64,000 nt of DNA from Amia ocellicauda (lineage: Eukaryota; Chordata; Actinopteri; Amiiformes; Amiidae), in the NCBI RefSeq assembly GCF_036373705.1, contig NC_089856.1, positions 12,686,001-12,750,000 on the forward strand, written 5' to 3'. Below the pieces are notes generated by a model. That model did not search any database. It saw only the letters and a program-made list of their open reading frames with translations, and was not told where the DNA came from. The position numbers and the translations under genes were made by a program. Shown here piece after piece: positions 1 through 11,543 of this stretch. How positions within the stretch are numbered: the first letter of the stretch is position 1; every line of letters starts with the position of its first letter.

Positions 1-295
1 TCTCTGTTATTGTGGGCAGAGGAGGTGCACCACTGGATATTTAGGTTGCTGCGGCAGCGGTGCTGGCCCAGCCTTCATAAAAGTAATTTGAATTGTGTGG
101 TTCCTTCCTTTAAACTGGAGGTTTGTCTTTGCGGTTTGTGTTTACGAGGTCTTGGAAGGCTATTTTATAGCCTTCGTGTTCAGTAAAACAGAGGTGTGTT
201 CCCTTGTTGTAAGATGGTATTTTGCAATAAAGCAACAACTATAGGACATCAAAATGAGAGACGGAATTTGTTTCTGTTTCTTTCTCCATCTCTCT

Positions 296-381
296 CTCTC
301 TCCACACACACACACACAACACATACATACAAAACACTCACACAAACACACACAACACATACACACAAAACACACACAGAC
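296..381. repeat. Imperfect (CA)n microsatellite
   Basis: A run of CA dinucleotides broken by ACATAC and AAACAC units follows a short CT tract. It lies in the hoxc10 intron. Apparent reading frames through it are low-complexity artefacts. Confidence 0.9.
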
Positions 382-1206
382 ACATAAACATTTAAATAGA
401 TGTGATCATATAAATATATGTGTGTGTTTATACGTTATATATCTATCAAGTTATTTATCAGATTATCTGAAACATCTATACGGTTTTATTTACATTTATA
501 TTTGCCTATATCTTAGATAAACAACTGGATAACCAATAAACAAACAAAAATAAAAAACATACAATGCTACACAAATTTAAAATAAAACACAGATACAAAA
601 GAAAAAAAAATCCCGACAAGGACATTTAATCATTTTTGTGCAATCTTTATCATCAGATAGCTCTTTTGTATCTTTCTTTGTATGAATTCGATTTCCTTCT
701 TTGATTATTTTTTCTTTAATTGATTATTAGAAATTGAACACAATTCTCAGATATTGTAAAATAAATGATCTGTTTCATGTTCTTAGATCTAGCAACAAAT
801 ACGTTAAACCTGTAATAACAGGCAGTATGTAGGCCTATACAATTTTATCCGAATTTGGAAACAACAGCAATCTGAGATTCGTTTCGTCATCTGCATATCG
901 TTCAGTTTTTTTGAGTTCAATTAATACAGTTCAGTCTGGAGAGAACTGAGAATAAAAAAATAAAACTGAGCTAATGGTATAAGTGTAAAGTTTGGGCAGT
1001 TACTGCTTAGACATATACATACACACTTACATACATTCGCATATACAGTCATTTGTTTATGTGTAGTGAAAAATCCAGGTAACACAGTAAATGGTACCCG
1101 GGGTCAACACAATGATGTTGTAAAGTGGACTACTACGTTTAATTGATTGGGGGAAATACATTTAATTAATCGATCTTTGCTGTACATGTTAATGCTATCT
1201 CTCGCT

Positions 1207-1207
1207 G

Positions 1208-1238
<31 letters not shown>
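1207..1238. repeat. (CTAT)n microsatellite
   Basis: A tetranucleotide array of about eight units in the hoxc10 intron. Confidence 0.9.
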
Positions 1239-3029
1239 CCGCTACCTTTACATTTTTTTCCATCACTCCATATTTCTATTTAGTTCTACTCCATCTATCT
1301 ATCGGTATATAAAGCAGATGGGGAGATTGATAGAGATAGAGAGCGGACAGATCCTTGAGAATTGAGTGGAGTATTATACGCCCGAATGACCCTCGAAATA
1401 AAGTCATAAAAACCGAATATGCTTCCAAAACTGGGATATGTAACACACACACACACACACACACACACAATTCAGTACAGCACACATGATATCATTGTGC
1501 AGTGAATGAACTTTACACGCTTGTGTTTGAGGTTTGTGCAGTTGAAAGACTGTGTCATTGGCTGAGTCAAGAAGAGAAGGGAAAAAATCCAGGTTTTTAT
1601 TGAACATGTGGTTTATTGTTCGAGCCTGCTGTGACACATAATCCAGACGGAAGTATATAACACTTTGATAGAAATCTCTCTTGGACTCTCTAATGGTTTT
1701 TGTTGGGCTTAACAGTTCATATCCCGTTTAATGAGCGCGCTCGCTGTATTAGCTGTGACGCTTTCTGCGCCGTATATATTCCTAACACTTGGGCATCCAT
1801 GTCTGGCGATTGTAAAATGTACTAATACTACTTCTACTACTACTGCTTCTGCTACTACTAGTAACAGTATTTCTACATTACATTTTTTTTAACTTGGCTG
1901 AATAGTTATAACTTTAACATAAGTCATAAAAACAATATTAAATTACACCGACGTGCTTTAATCCAAAACAAATGAAGAAATAATGTATTTGAATACTTAG
2001 ATAAATAGATGGATGCATGCATATCGATTGTATGTATTTTTCCCTCTTACTGTTAGTGTCATCTACCTATCTATACGTGTGTGTGAACTGTATATTCGTC
2101 ATTGTGACTGACACTTGCTACGACAAATACAGTCAATATGTTGTCAAAGTCAAGGACATGACATTCGACATTCGGCAATTCTTTTGATGTGCATTGCAAT
2201 TCCTGTTCTCCATTTTATTATACAGATTGTAACAGAACTTGAGTCTATTGGTGTCATAACAATTTCCGTATAATTAAACGCATTTAAACACAATTTTTAC
2301 GCAGTGTAAATATTTTTTGTATATACAAAATATTTATATATAAGATGATAAATTGCTATTGTTTATTTTATTTTTTTATCATGTAGCAGCCTCGAAAGCA
2401 CAGTGACTGAAAATGTCAGTCAAATATAAACAGAGGCAAAAATCTTAATCGTCAAAGATATAAAGAGATTTTAAAAAATAGGTAATTTCAAAGATATACA
2501 GAAAGATAAGTAAACAGTATTTTTACATGTTTATTCAAACTAAACTCCCAACACAATACAATGCTTTGTAAAGACAGGATATACGCTTTAATTAAGTCAT
2601 ACTATTTGCTGATACACACCCACACTCTCTCACACACACATATATATTCATATATCTATATATACATTCTTCTTTAAAAAAAACACATATCATTTGTAAA
2701 AAACAGAAGAACAGATTGATACGGAAAAGCTATATATCCTATATATCCTATATATAGAGATAATTATATAAGTGCGTTTGTATAGGAAGATAGATAGATA
2801 ACAGACAGTTCAAATAAGAAATGTTTATTGTTCAGCCTATTTCAGCCGACATTATAAAACACCACATTCCACCATTGCACAAAGGCTCGTTTACACACGT
2901 ATTTAAAAAACATAAATACATAAAATATCACAATTAAGGAGAAAGAACCAACAGGAACCCGAACATGATAAGATACCTCACATTCTTGAAAAACACGCAC
3001 ATAATACATCGTCAGCAATAGGACAGTTT

Positions 3030-3175
3030 AGACACCGCAGCTGCTGAAACCTTTCCAAAATTGCATTTCGGGTTATTAAAGTTGGCATCAGCTTTCATTC
3101 GGTGTCTGCATATGATTCTACAATCACCGCCCAAGACGGAAATGCGCTTTGATGGCGCAAAATGAACTTGTCCAC
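3030..3175. promoter_or_regulatory. Candidate conserved non-coding element in hoxc10 intron
   Basis: A block of balanced base composition and high complexity stands out from the surrounding A+T-rich intron about 430 bp before the homeobox exon. Conservation has not been tested; the call rests only on composition and position. Confidence 0.25.
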
Positions 3176-3598
3176 CAATGGAGATTCTATAGTGATTTTT
3201 GCAATATAAGCGTGTGTCTGTTAATGTATATGTGTATGTAAGAATATATGTTTACAATGAATATGTGCATAGGTGGACTTTCCATGTAACGTTTTCGTTG
3301 AAGTGGCGCTTTACACATAGATAGCGCTTTTTTTCTATAGGCAGGAGGAAAACTAATTTAACGTATGTGAGTATAGCAGAGAATATCAATCCCACTGAGA
3401 GTAAGTCCAGTCTATCTGTATATTCACTAATTAATAAACCCCACACAGCACCGAAACGCGCAAGGAACTCGAAAGAAAGCCAAATCAAGTTCGAGGTGTT
3501 TTTAATGTTAATTTTCAATATATGCATATTATATTGGCATTGAACATTTTGGGGGACAGGACGCTTTATACCTATGTGCGTGTTTGTTGTCTCTACAG

Positions 3599-3876
3599 AG
3601 GACTTGAAAGCCGACAAGGCCACAGGAAGCTGGCTGACAGCGAAGAGCGGAAGAAAGAAGAGATGTCCTTACACAAAGCACCAGACTCTCGAACTGGAGA
3701 AGGAGTTCTTGTTTAACATGTATCTGACTCGTGAGCGCCGCCTGGAGATCAGCAGGAGCATCAACCTCACCGACAGACAAGTGAAGATCTGGTTTCAGAA
3801 CCGGAGGATGAAACTGAAGAAACTCAATCGAGAGAGCCGCGTCCGGGAGATCACTTCGACCTACAACTTCACCTGA
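3599..3876 (+). CDS. hoxc10: Hoxc10 homeobox protein, exon 2 (C-terminal part)
   Basis: This is the homeobox exon of a posterior (Abd-B class) Hox transcription factor that binds DNA in the nucleus and patterns the lumbar/tail axis. It encodes 91 complete residues after a split codon. The linker contains [13 protein letters not shown], typical of paralogue group 10 and carrying the PBX-contacting Trp. It is followed by a full 60-residue homeodomain (starting [10 protein letters not shown]) with the recognition-helix core [10 protein letters not shown]. The tail [16 protein letters not shown] resembles the HOXC10 C-terminus (human ends in NFNFT), which separates it from HoxA10/D10. The acceptor AG is at 3597-3598, giving phase 1 as in the other Hox genes here; using the next AG (3599-3600) would change the phase. 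The stop is TGA at 3874-3876. The gene is partial because exon 1 lies outside the window. mir-196a follows 2.3 kb downstream. Confidence 0.94.
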
Positions 3877-4450
3877 ATGCGCTCCAGGACTGCGCGGCGG
3901 GACTGTGATCCACTGGCGGCCCTGGAGAAGGAACACAAATTAACATAATACTGAGAAAGAAAAGACAATATCAACATACAGTTTACGTACGTGGCCAGAC
4001 ATCCATACAAATAAAAATAAAACTAAAGTTAAAATTCCCCATTGCATTTCAGTGCAAAGACAACTTAAACAGCTGTGGGCACATAACTGAGTTTTTATTT
4101 TCTTTTTCTTATATAGATTGATATTAAATCAAAAGGCTTAAAAATGTGAAACTGTTTGAGAAGCGAGTTTACCAACGTACTTTTGTGTGCACGGGTAACA
4201 CTTTCAAATGAAATTATATTGTTTGTGCATTGTGTAAGAAAATGTTTTTCTCTGTATTTAAAAAAGAACAAAATGAGTACGCACACTGCCTTGCTATTTT
4301 ATTTACCTGTTTTATATGATTTTATTCCGTTCTATTTTATGTCACTCTTATTTTGTGTACATGTGCTGTTTGTATCGGATTGTTTTTAGTGCACTATAAA
4401 ATAATATGTTCTGTTGTATTTGCATGTATTTTCCTTCCCGGAGCAATAAA
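3877..4450 (+). other. hoxc10: hoxc10 3'UTR (inferred)
   Basis: A+T-rich sequence follows the stop codon. AATAAA poly(A) signals occur at 4010-4015 and 4445-4450, and either could end the transcript. The end is a guess between these two. No miR-196 seed match was found here. Confidence 0.5.
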
Positions 4451-4615
4451 ATATATTACCTATATATTAATAAAAAACGTAAAAGAAATCACTTATTTGA
4501 CTAGAATGATCAGTGGACAGAAAGGCAAAAACAGGGAATCTGGAAAGTTATTCTCCTGGCCCCCGTCTCTTTCTCCAACCGCTGTCTTTCCCCGGCTTGT
4601 CCTTTATGGCTTTCT

Positions 4616-4670
4616 GTGAGCGAGAGAGAGAGAGAGAGAGGGAGAGAGAGAGAAAGAGAGAGGGAGAGAA

Positions 4671-4717
<47 letters not shown>

Positions 4718-4730
4718 GGGAGAGGGATCG
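4616..4730. repeat. (GA)n purine tract
   Basis: About 115 bp of GA repeats with occasional GGGA and AAAG interruptions, just downstream of hoxc10. Confidence 0.93.
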
Positions 4731-4869
4731 TGGCAGTTTTAATATAAGTGGGAGACCATAACGTTGATTTAAATATTATCCAGGTGACCACAATAAGTCA
4801 AGGTCATAAAATAGTAATGTCAGGACGGTCCTAGTAAAGCGCTGGAGGTGGATTTTATGATCTGCAAAT

Positions 4870-5085
4870 ATAATGTGCTGCTGCAGTAAAGATGTGTTTA
4901 AAGGTGAGCGGAGGAGGGCTAATTCACAGCACGGGCTTCTATGTGGGGATTCACGGCTCATTCAGTTGGCTCTGCCGTGGAAGTGGCACGCTGTTGAGGA
5001 TAGCGGAGAGCACCCACCGCGGGCAATGGATACCGAGAGCCGTTGGATTTCGGTGCTGCGCTACTGGCGAAGGCGAAGGTAGGAA
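4870..5085 (+). promoter_or_regulatory. Candidate conserved element or non-coding exon upstream of mir-196a
   Basis: This is a G+C-richer, repeat-free block about 1.1 kb upstream of mir-196a. It contains two good splice-donor-like sequences, AAGGTGAGC (GT at 4904-4905) and AAGGTAGGA (GT at 5079-5080). It could be an enhancer or the first exon of the pri-miR-196 transcript. No TATA box or clear start site was identified. Confidence 0.3.
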
Positions 5086-6057
5086 CACATGCCTCTACTT
5101 TTTCTTTGGAAACCAGCACGCTTGGCTCAGGGGAAAGGAGAAGGAGAGTGAGAAGAGGAGGGGGGGGTCTGGTTAGAGCCCGTGGACTTCTGAAATGCCA
5201 AACACATTATTTCACAGTGTTATCCATTGTTATTATGAATTGTAATGCTGTTGTTTTGCTGATTTCTTCTTCTTTATTTTTTATTTTGTGAAGGTGCGGT
5301 TGGTTTTGCTTGGTTGTTTCCCTGCAGATTTTGTGTTTTGTTTGTTTTTGTGGTGGTCTGCTGATGTTTGTAGGTGGATGGATATTTGTAGGTTTGCGCA
5401 TTTGGAGTTCGCAAGGCGTTTTGCAAGTGTGCGTGAAACTTTTTGCTTAAAGCTTCGGTGGATGTTGGTATTGTGATTACAAGTTGTATAGCAACAGTAG
5501 TTGTAGTATTCACAGTTTGTTGGAATGCTTACAGAGAGCAAAGGGGGAAAAAAAAAGTTGTGTTCTCCCTCGGGTATTTGGAATTACCCTGAATCTTTGC
5601 GTGTGTGTCTATACCGCTGGGATAGCGATGCAGTTCAAGAGCGATATTTCTGGACACGATGCAGTTCTCCTTGGCAGTGACTGATAGATACCTCTCACAG
5701 GTATGTGAAGAGAAAAGACGGACTGGGGCCCGCTGCTCCATACTTCACCGGGATAAATCGCTCCCTTTTCCACTCGTATATTTTATTAGGTAACTGTATA
5801 TATTCACAATGAGTTTGCTGAAACGGTAGTCTGGGAATGTGGCCGTTCAGTGAGGCATTTCGTATTTTGGCGAGCTTTTGCTTTATCACTGAAGTTTCCC
5901 TTTCCCTTCTTTTCTTATTTTTCAATTCATTTTTATTTTAAATTGACTGTTTCCATTATAAACGGGCTCTGCTCTGACGATTTTTTTTTTATTATTGGTA
6001 TTATTTTAAGGTTGCTGCTGAATTTACACTGTGTTTCTGTTATGCATTCCCTTGACT

Positions 6058-6092
6058 CTTCCTTCTTCTTCTTCTTCTTCTTCTTCTTTTTC
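6058..6092. repeat. (CTT)n microsatellite
   Basis: A short trinucleotide pyrimidine array directly upstream of the mir-196a hairpin. Confidence 0.9.
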
Positions 6093-6156
6093 CTTTCACA
6101 TGTCGTGTGTGTCGGCTGTTTGTTGTTGTGGTGTCTCTGTGGATCCCCCCGCCCCG

Positions 6157-6259
6157 TGCAAGCTGTGCGTGGTTTAGGTAGTTTCATGTTGTTGGGATTG
6201 GCTTCTCGCTCGACAACAAGAAACTGTCTTGATTACGTCAGTTCGTCTTCTTCAAGGGC
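6157..6259 (+). ncRNA. mir196a: mir-196a microRNA precursor
   Basis: The 5' arm at 6175-6196 is an exact match to mature miR-196a (starts TAGGTAGTTTCATG and ends GTTGTTGGG). The 3' arm at 6211-6232 (CGACAACAAGAAACTG...) pairs with it across a loop of about 14 nt, forming a standard precursor hairpin. The flanks also resemble human mir-196a-2, including the trailing TACGTCAGT and AAGGGC segments. Position between hoxc10 and hoxc9 on the Hox-coding strand is the conserved location of this miRNA. miR-196 is known to repress Hox6-Hox8 genes post-transcriptionally; seed matches occur in hoxc8 and hoxc6 in this window. Precursor ends are approximate. Confidence 0.97.
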
Positions 6260-7080
6260 GACAATTTCCGTTAACTAGCCCAGCAGAGTCCGCAAGTGGC
6301 ATTGTCAATGAACCACGCTCGTTAATGCCCGGCGATAGGCTACTTCTCACCCCCCTTGTCTCGCTGTCTTTCTCACTATCCTATTCTTTTTTATTTTTAT
6401 TTCTTCCTCTGTGTGTGTGTCTCAGTGTTAGGGGGCACTAAAACCCAAGCTGGCGGCGCTGAGAGAGAGATTCAATGGGTTGTAAACATCACGAGGTAAC
6501 CGTCGTCGCTTTTGTATTGTGACTTACCTCCTGAAACCTCGGCCCAGGAGCGCGCTATAGTGACCGGAGGTGCTTTAAAAAAGAAGGAAACATGAAATAT
6601 TTGCCGGTCGATATACAGGGAGAGAGAGAGAGAGATGGAGAGTGAAAGACAGGGCACTGGGCTAGCAGTTTTCAGACGGTATCATTCCAAAAGCTATTAA
6701 TCCCAGGTATATATAACACGTTAGCTTTACAGAGAGAGAGACAGGGGTGGGTGGGGGACTAAAGAAAAGCATTGATCACAGCGATGAATTCCACCCCCTG
6801 TTTACTGGCGGTGTTTATGGAGACATCGGGCGGCCCTCAGTCACGGCTCCATTTGTTTACTAACAGCACTCACCTAACACAGACACTGTTTAATGGACGG
6901 GTGCAGGGGAGAAATAAGTCTCTGCGGCCCAGACAGACAGTCCTGCGTAAAAATTGGTCTACTTAGCCAGTATTGCCTGTCTGGGAGAGGATTGGGAGAG
7001 GCTCAGTGTGCTTTGCATGCTAAACACATGCTGTCACTGCAGGTAGAACGGGCGTGTTTGCTGTAGTGATTCATTTTCTA
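6260..7080. other. Repeat-poor spacer downstream of mir-196a
   Basis: Mixed-composition sequence with few simple repeats (short GA runs at 6462-6471 and 6621-6637). Segments 6270-6350 and 6780-7020 are complex enough to be conserved elements. No coding exon or RNA gene is recognised. Confidence 0.5.
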
Positions 7081-7122
7081 TTACGAACAGAACTATTTAT
7101 TTATTTCCAATTGACTGAGTGT

Positions 7123-7131
7123 TAGTGTGTG

Positions 7132-7170
<39 letters not shown>
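7123..7170. repeat. (GT)n microsatellite
   Basis: About 24 GT units with one GC interruption. Confidence 0.95.
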
Positions 7171-7172
<2 letters not shown>

Positions 7173-7309
7173 CCCTGGCTGCGGTTGCGTGTGAGTTGCT
7201 GGTGGACTTGAATGGAAGTAAAGCATTTGATGTGATTAAGCAGCAAGAAAATATCGGACTGAAGATTGATTTTAATCCATACAGCATTGGCGGGGGATCC
7301 CGGCTCAGT

Positions 7310-7400
7310 ACGGAATTGGTACAGTAACGGGCAGCTGCAGATATGCGTCAGCTGTCATTAGGAATTCTCATTACCTGTCATGCAAATGTCTGTATCTGTA
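7310..7400. promoter_or_regulatory. Candidate enhancer with paired homeodomain/TALE sites and octamer
   Basis: Within 40 bp are two TCATTA homeodomain-type cores (7355-7360, 7368-7373), two TGTCA Meis/Pbx-type cores (7353-7357, 7376-7380) and a perfect octamer ATGCAAAT (7380-7387). The motif density and absence of repeats suggest a conserved regulatory element. Function is inferred only. Confidence 0.35.
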
Positions 7401-8316
7401 TCTATTTATGAGTGTCAGAATTGCATAAACAGGTGCATTAAGGAAAATATTGTCAAAATAGACAATTTTTAGTCTGCTTTATTATAATGACATGTTCTGC
7501 TAGTGATAATTACCATATAGGTCGAATAAAATCAATGCAGGTGGTAGTGGAGGTATTCGTATTTAGTGTGTGTTGGCGTGTCTTCGAAACATTAAAAAAA
7601 AGAACCCCCCCCTCTCTCTCTCTCTGTCAGTGTCCCTTATCTATCTTACATCGACACCAGTAACCGGACCAAGCGTCAATATGTGAGATTGTGAGTGTTG
7701 CTAAACGCATAACCAGATATTGCTGTGTTTCCTGGAGCAACATCATAGAGATGGTTAAGGTTAAGATGATGGTGAGGTCCAGGTTATATTGATCCAGGAA
7801 CAACAGCCACCCAGCAAAACCAGGCTGCGCGTCACATAACCACATCTGCCCGTTAAACACAACTTAATCCAATCGGGAGTACAATTATCGTCTATTTAAT
7901 TGGTCTGTAACCTGCACTGCTTAATAAAGCTCACAGGAACACGTACAGTCCACGCATGTCGTCTGTCTGAAATTGCCACACAGCAATGTACACTCCCTTC
8001 TCCTGTTCAAAACATGCCCAAAAGACCCAAAAGTCAAATAATAATGATAATAATAGTAATCATCATCATCTGTTGCTTGTTTACTACAACATACTTATCG
8101 TTGGCGAAAATATGATGACAGGACGGCTGGCGTTATTCAGCTTATTTCTATTAATCATGCCAGAATAGGGCCGGCTAATGCGAGAGAGTGAGTCATGGAT
8201 TTTGACGATCCAATAGATCATAAACGCGGATAGAATTTAAGTAGGTGCCTGGATTGGATTCGCACCTCGTTTGCAGGGAAAGTTATATAAGATATTATAT
8301 AACGTAGTAGATGAAA

Positions 8317-8372
<56 letters not shown>
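8317..8372. repeat. (ATT)n microsatellite
   Basis: About 18 perfect ATT units. Confidence 0.96.
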
Positions 8373-10097
8373 CTCAACTTGGGATATTCTTATAATCAAA
8401 ACAACTGCGCGTGTTACTAATTTGATGTAAAATGACAGTGGCACGGCATCGCGTTTATAGATTATATGTTTATATTGTTTAGCTTATGGGATAACATTTT
8501 GCCATGTCGATTGTGTGTTGGTGTGGGACAATGCGATTTTCAGTATCTTTGTCAGACTACAGAGCTTCGAGGGAGCTCGCTTTGGCACTGTCTGTCCCAT
8601 TAACACCTCTTAAATACTGAGTTGTAACTGATGCATGCCATTCCATATCAATATTGAAAGCTGACATGATAATTATAAATTGACCGAGATTAGATTAAAC
8701 ACTAATTTAATCAGTGGTTCATGCTGCATAATTATTGTTTTCATTATTTTTTTCTTTAAATTAGCAATAGTATATATATATATATATATCCTTGTTATTC
8801 CTTTTCAGTTCTACACCGACTTAAATTTCAATTTCAGTCAGTATTGCGCAGGCTGGTGTCTTTGTTTATAAATACATGCACTTCATTTTTGAGTCTCGTG
8901 TAGTTTAAATTCTAGCCGGAAAATAGTTCACCGTCCTGCATTATGGCGGTGTTATCTGGTTGGACATGCAGTCTGAGTTCGTTGTGATTGCAGTATTTGT
9001 CTCATTGTGTCAAAAGCTGCCGTTGTTGCACTTCGGTGGAAAGGTTCCCCTTAGACTAATTTTGTTTCTAATTCTGTTTGCTTCCTCCCTGTGTATATTT
9101 GGCATAGTCTGCAGAAGCATGGCTGGTGAGGGAGAAACTGAAGGCTTCATTTTTACTTTGCAATCCAATATTATCGCTGCACTGTGACGGCCCTGCGCAA
9201 ATGTAAACTGACTGACTGCAGACTTTCTGCAGGGTTTCTCTTACTGTCTGTCCCGGGGCTTTGGAGAGTATTAAATATGTTTTAATCAAAAGTAAAATGC
9301 TGAAATCGCCCGTAGGATAGTAGTCAGTTGAATTGAGTCTGAAGAGCAATTTCACAACAATGCATCCCCTAAAGCTTATAGAAATGTGCCTGTATTCTAT
9401 AGAAACCCATAAATGTGGGCCACAATAATCCACACTGAAATAGAAAAAAAGATCCATCTTTCCATTAGTTGCCCACACAGTGCCCGGCACTGGGTTATGT
9501 GAATTCTCTCAAAATGTACCCGATATTTTAGACCAACACATTCTAATCTTCAGCGGTGTTCTCGCATTATTCAATTATTTGTTTCTAAATTGTTTTGAAT
9601 ATATTTGAAGACTCCTATAATTCAGACAATTCAATATTAAACTCAGTTAAATTTTTATATTGACAGTGTTGTCAAAGTGCAGGGGTTTATTTCAATGAAT
9701 ATCACTTAAAAAATAGATTTTTACAGAGTTACGTTACTAATTGTCCATTAAAATTAAACTACATTCTGAAAACAAATGCGCAATACAAAATATATGTTTT
9801 TCATCAAGGACAACATACATCTTCCAATATATAATCGAAACACAGGTAGGCCCTACTGTTAAATTATAAAATATATACAAATATGTATGTTTTTTTTTGT
9901 TGTTGTTTTGACTACCTTAGTAAAATAAGTCCTTCATTTTCTAGAGAAAGACAGTAGGCTACTTTAATGAACTGCTACATAAATTTTACATTGGATTACG
10001 GAAAATAGGTCACAATTCACCCTTATAAACGTGTTAGAAAAACATAGTTCCTACACGGACTGTGCATGATATATATCACAATATTTTACATTGTGTA

Positions 10098-10100
<3 letters not shown>

Positions 10101-10142
<42 letters not shown>
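10101..10142. repeat. (AT)n microsatellite
   Basis: About 21 AT units. Confidence 0.95.
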
Positions 10143-10144
<2 letters not shown>

Positions 10145-10655
10145 CCACACAGTTTAATATCTTTGTGTTTGGGTAGGGCATTACTTTCTCGATGAGTGAG
10201 TGTTCCCTAAAGCAAATTTACCAAATCATATTTTACACCAAGAACTAATATTACACATTAAGACGGCGTATAATGCATACTTAAAATTGGCGAACTGGTA
10301 CTTTTAATACAGTTAAAATAAATAATATAAAAACAACAATACATTTTTATACATAAATAAAAATAAACTTGCTGTACATAACGGGGATAAATCAGAGACG
10401 TTATGGTTAGCATTCTGCTTCATATTTCTCAGCAGACAATGTGCAGTAAGCCTGATTGTGTCTTGTGTGTTTATTGAACTTGCTTCCATTTGCAATTTCC
10501 ATTTTAAATAAATATTCGTATTTTCCCCGTTATTTTTGTTTTATCACCTTAACGAGACTCTTTTGGAATTCATTAACTGGCAGGGAGGTGTGTACCTAAC
10601 GCTTTTCGAAAATTACAAATAATGTGATATCCAGGTTTTGTAAGTTATAAATACT

Positions 10656-10656
10656 G

Positions 10657-10716
<60 letters not shown>

Positions 10717-10740
10717 ATAATAATAATAATAATAATAATA
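10656..10740. repeat. Compound (ACT)n(AAT)n microsatellite
   Basis: A CTA/ACT array passes directly into AAT units. It is the reverse complement of the (ATT)n(AGT)n compound found elsewhere in the window. Confidence 0.95.
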
Positions 10741-10864
10741 CGAAATGGGGAATATTTAAATCAAATCAGTGATCAAATGCAAACATGCAAAACGCAGAGC
10801 AATAACATATTTGATAATCTGAATTAATTATTATGAAGATTATTATTAATAATAATTAATTATT

Positions 10865-10885
10865 AACAACAACAACAACAACAAC

Positions 10886-10919
<34 letters not shown>
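10865..10919. repeat. Compound (AAC)n(AAT)n microsatellite
   Basis: An AAC array passes into an AAT array, about 125 bp after the previous compound repeat. Confidence 0.95.
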
Positions 10920-11460
10920 TGTCATGATATGACATATGATATGAATTATACTGCACCGGCGATGGTGATAGAGATGTTCTCCTCCTCATTTTATTAGACG
11001 GTTCTTGTATTTTTCCTCTGCGTGTCTCCGTCGCGCTCCTCGCCTCTGTTTGTGTGTCGAGAGGAGACAGTTGTCTGGAATCCAAAGTCATTTTCATTCA
11101 GCCGAAGTGAAAAAGCGGGTCTTCGGAATGCTGGATCAACAAAGACTTTACAGCTGGCAAACAAGCTGCTCTGGCTGTGAGACTATTGGAGCAACAAACC
11201 AAAACACAACTGAAAAAAAATAAAAACACGGATATAGAAAATAACATCAGCGGCTCCCGTTTCTCTCGGCCCACGCAATTCTACTTTTCCACTCCTTATT
11301 TATTTACACTTTCTTCCTTGATCTTTTGGTTTTGTTTTATTTTTGTATCTGTTCATAAAAAAGACATCCTCGTCTGCCAGAGGCCAAACTGGAGGAGCTT
11401 AAACAATTTGTATCTTACAAGAGGTAGGCCTATATCGCCTGTTTTAATTGTAGTTAATTA

Positions 11461-11461
<1 letters not shown>

Positions 11462-11543
<82 letters not shown>
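11462..11543. repeat. Compound (ATT)n(AGT)n microsatellite
   Basis: About 15 ATT units followed without a break by about 12 AGT units. Confidence 0.96.

Larger units (their letters stand above)
1..3598 (+). other. hoxc10: hoxc10 intron, 3' part (exon 1 upstream of window)
   Basis: No open frame resembling a Hox10 N-terminal exon is present, so exon 1 must lie upstream and this is intron sequence of at least 3.6 kb. It is A+T-rich and holds CA-type repeats (296-381, 1443-1469) and a (CTAT)n array (1207-1238). The block 3030-3175 is of mixed composition without simple repeats and looks like a possible conserved element. The intron ends in a pyrimidine-containing acceptor with AG at 3597-3598. 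Confidence 0.75.
4451..6156. other. Spacer between hoxc10 and mir-196a
   Basis: No protein-coding exon is seen. Contents are the GA tract, a more complex block at 4870-5085 (listed separately), T/G-rich sequence at 5200-5480, a G+A-poor stretch at 5850-6010, and a (CTT)n run at 6058-6092. Confidence 0.7.
7406..10655. other. Spacer (hoxc10-hoxc9), first part
   Basis: A+T-rich with no coding exon. It contains an (ATT)n array (8317-8372), a short (TA)n (8769-8789) and (AT)n (10101-10142). The more complex intervals 7640-8010 and 8880-9480 carry nothing recognisable. Confidence 0.7.

Noticed and set aside
1..3598. Search for hoxc10 exon 1
   Set aside because: No frame of the expected length or with Hox10 N-terminal motifs exists; the exon must be upstream.
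3529..3936. Open frame antisense to the hoxc10 homeobox
   Set aside because: It is the shadow of the homeobox exon; similar antisense frames occur over hoxc9, hoxc8 and hoxc6 exons.
5850..6278. 142-codon open frame overlapping mir-196a
   Set aside because: It reads through a (CTT)n run and the miRNA hairpin; poly-Phe composition and no family similarity.
6426..6440. Possible CTCF site (AGGGGGCAC core)
   Set aside because: Only the 3' half of the consensus fits; the CCA part is missing. A similar half-site at 32256-32264 was also dropped.
9068..9490. 140-codon open frame on the minus strand in the hoxc10-hoxc9 spacer
   Set aside because: No recognisable domain, A+T-rich context, no splice or promoter support.
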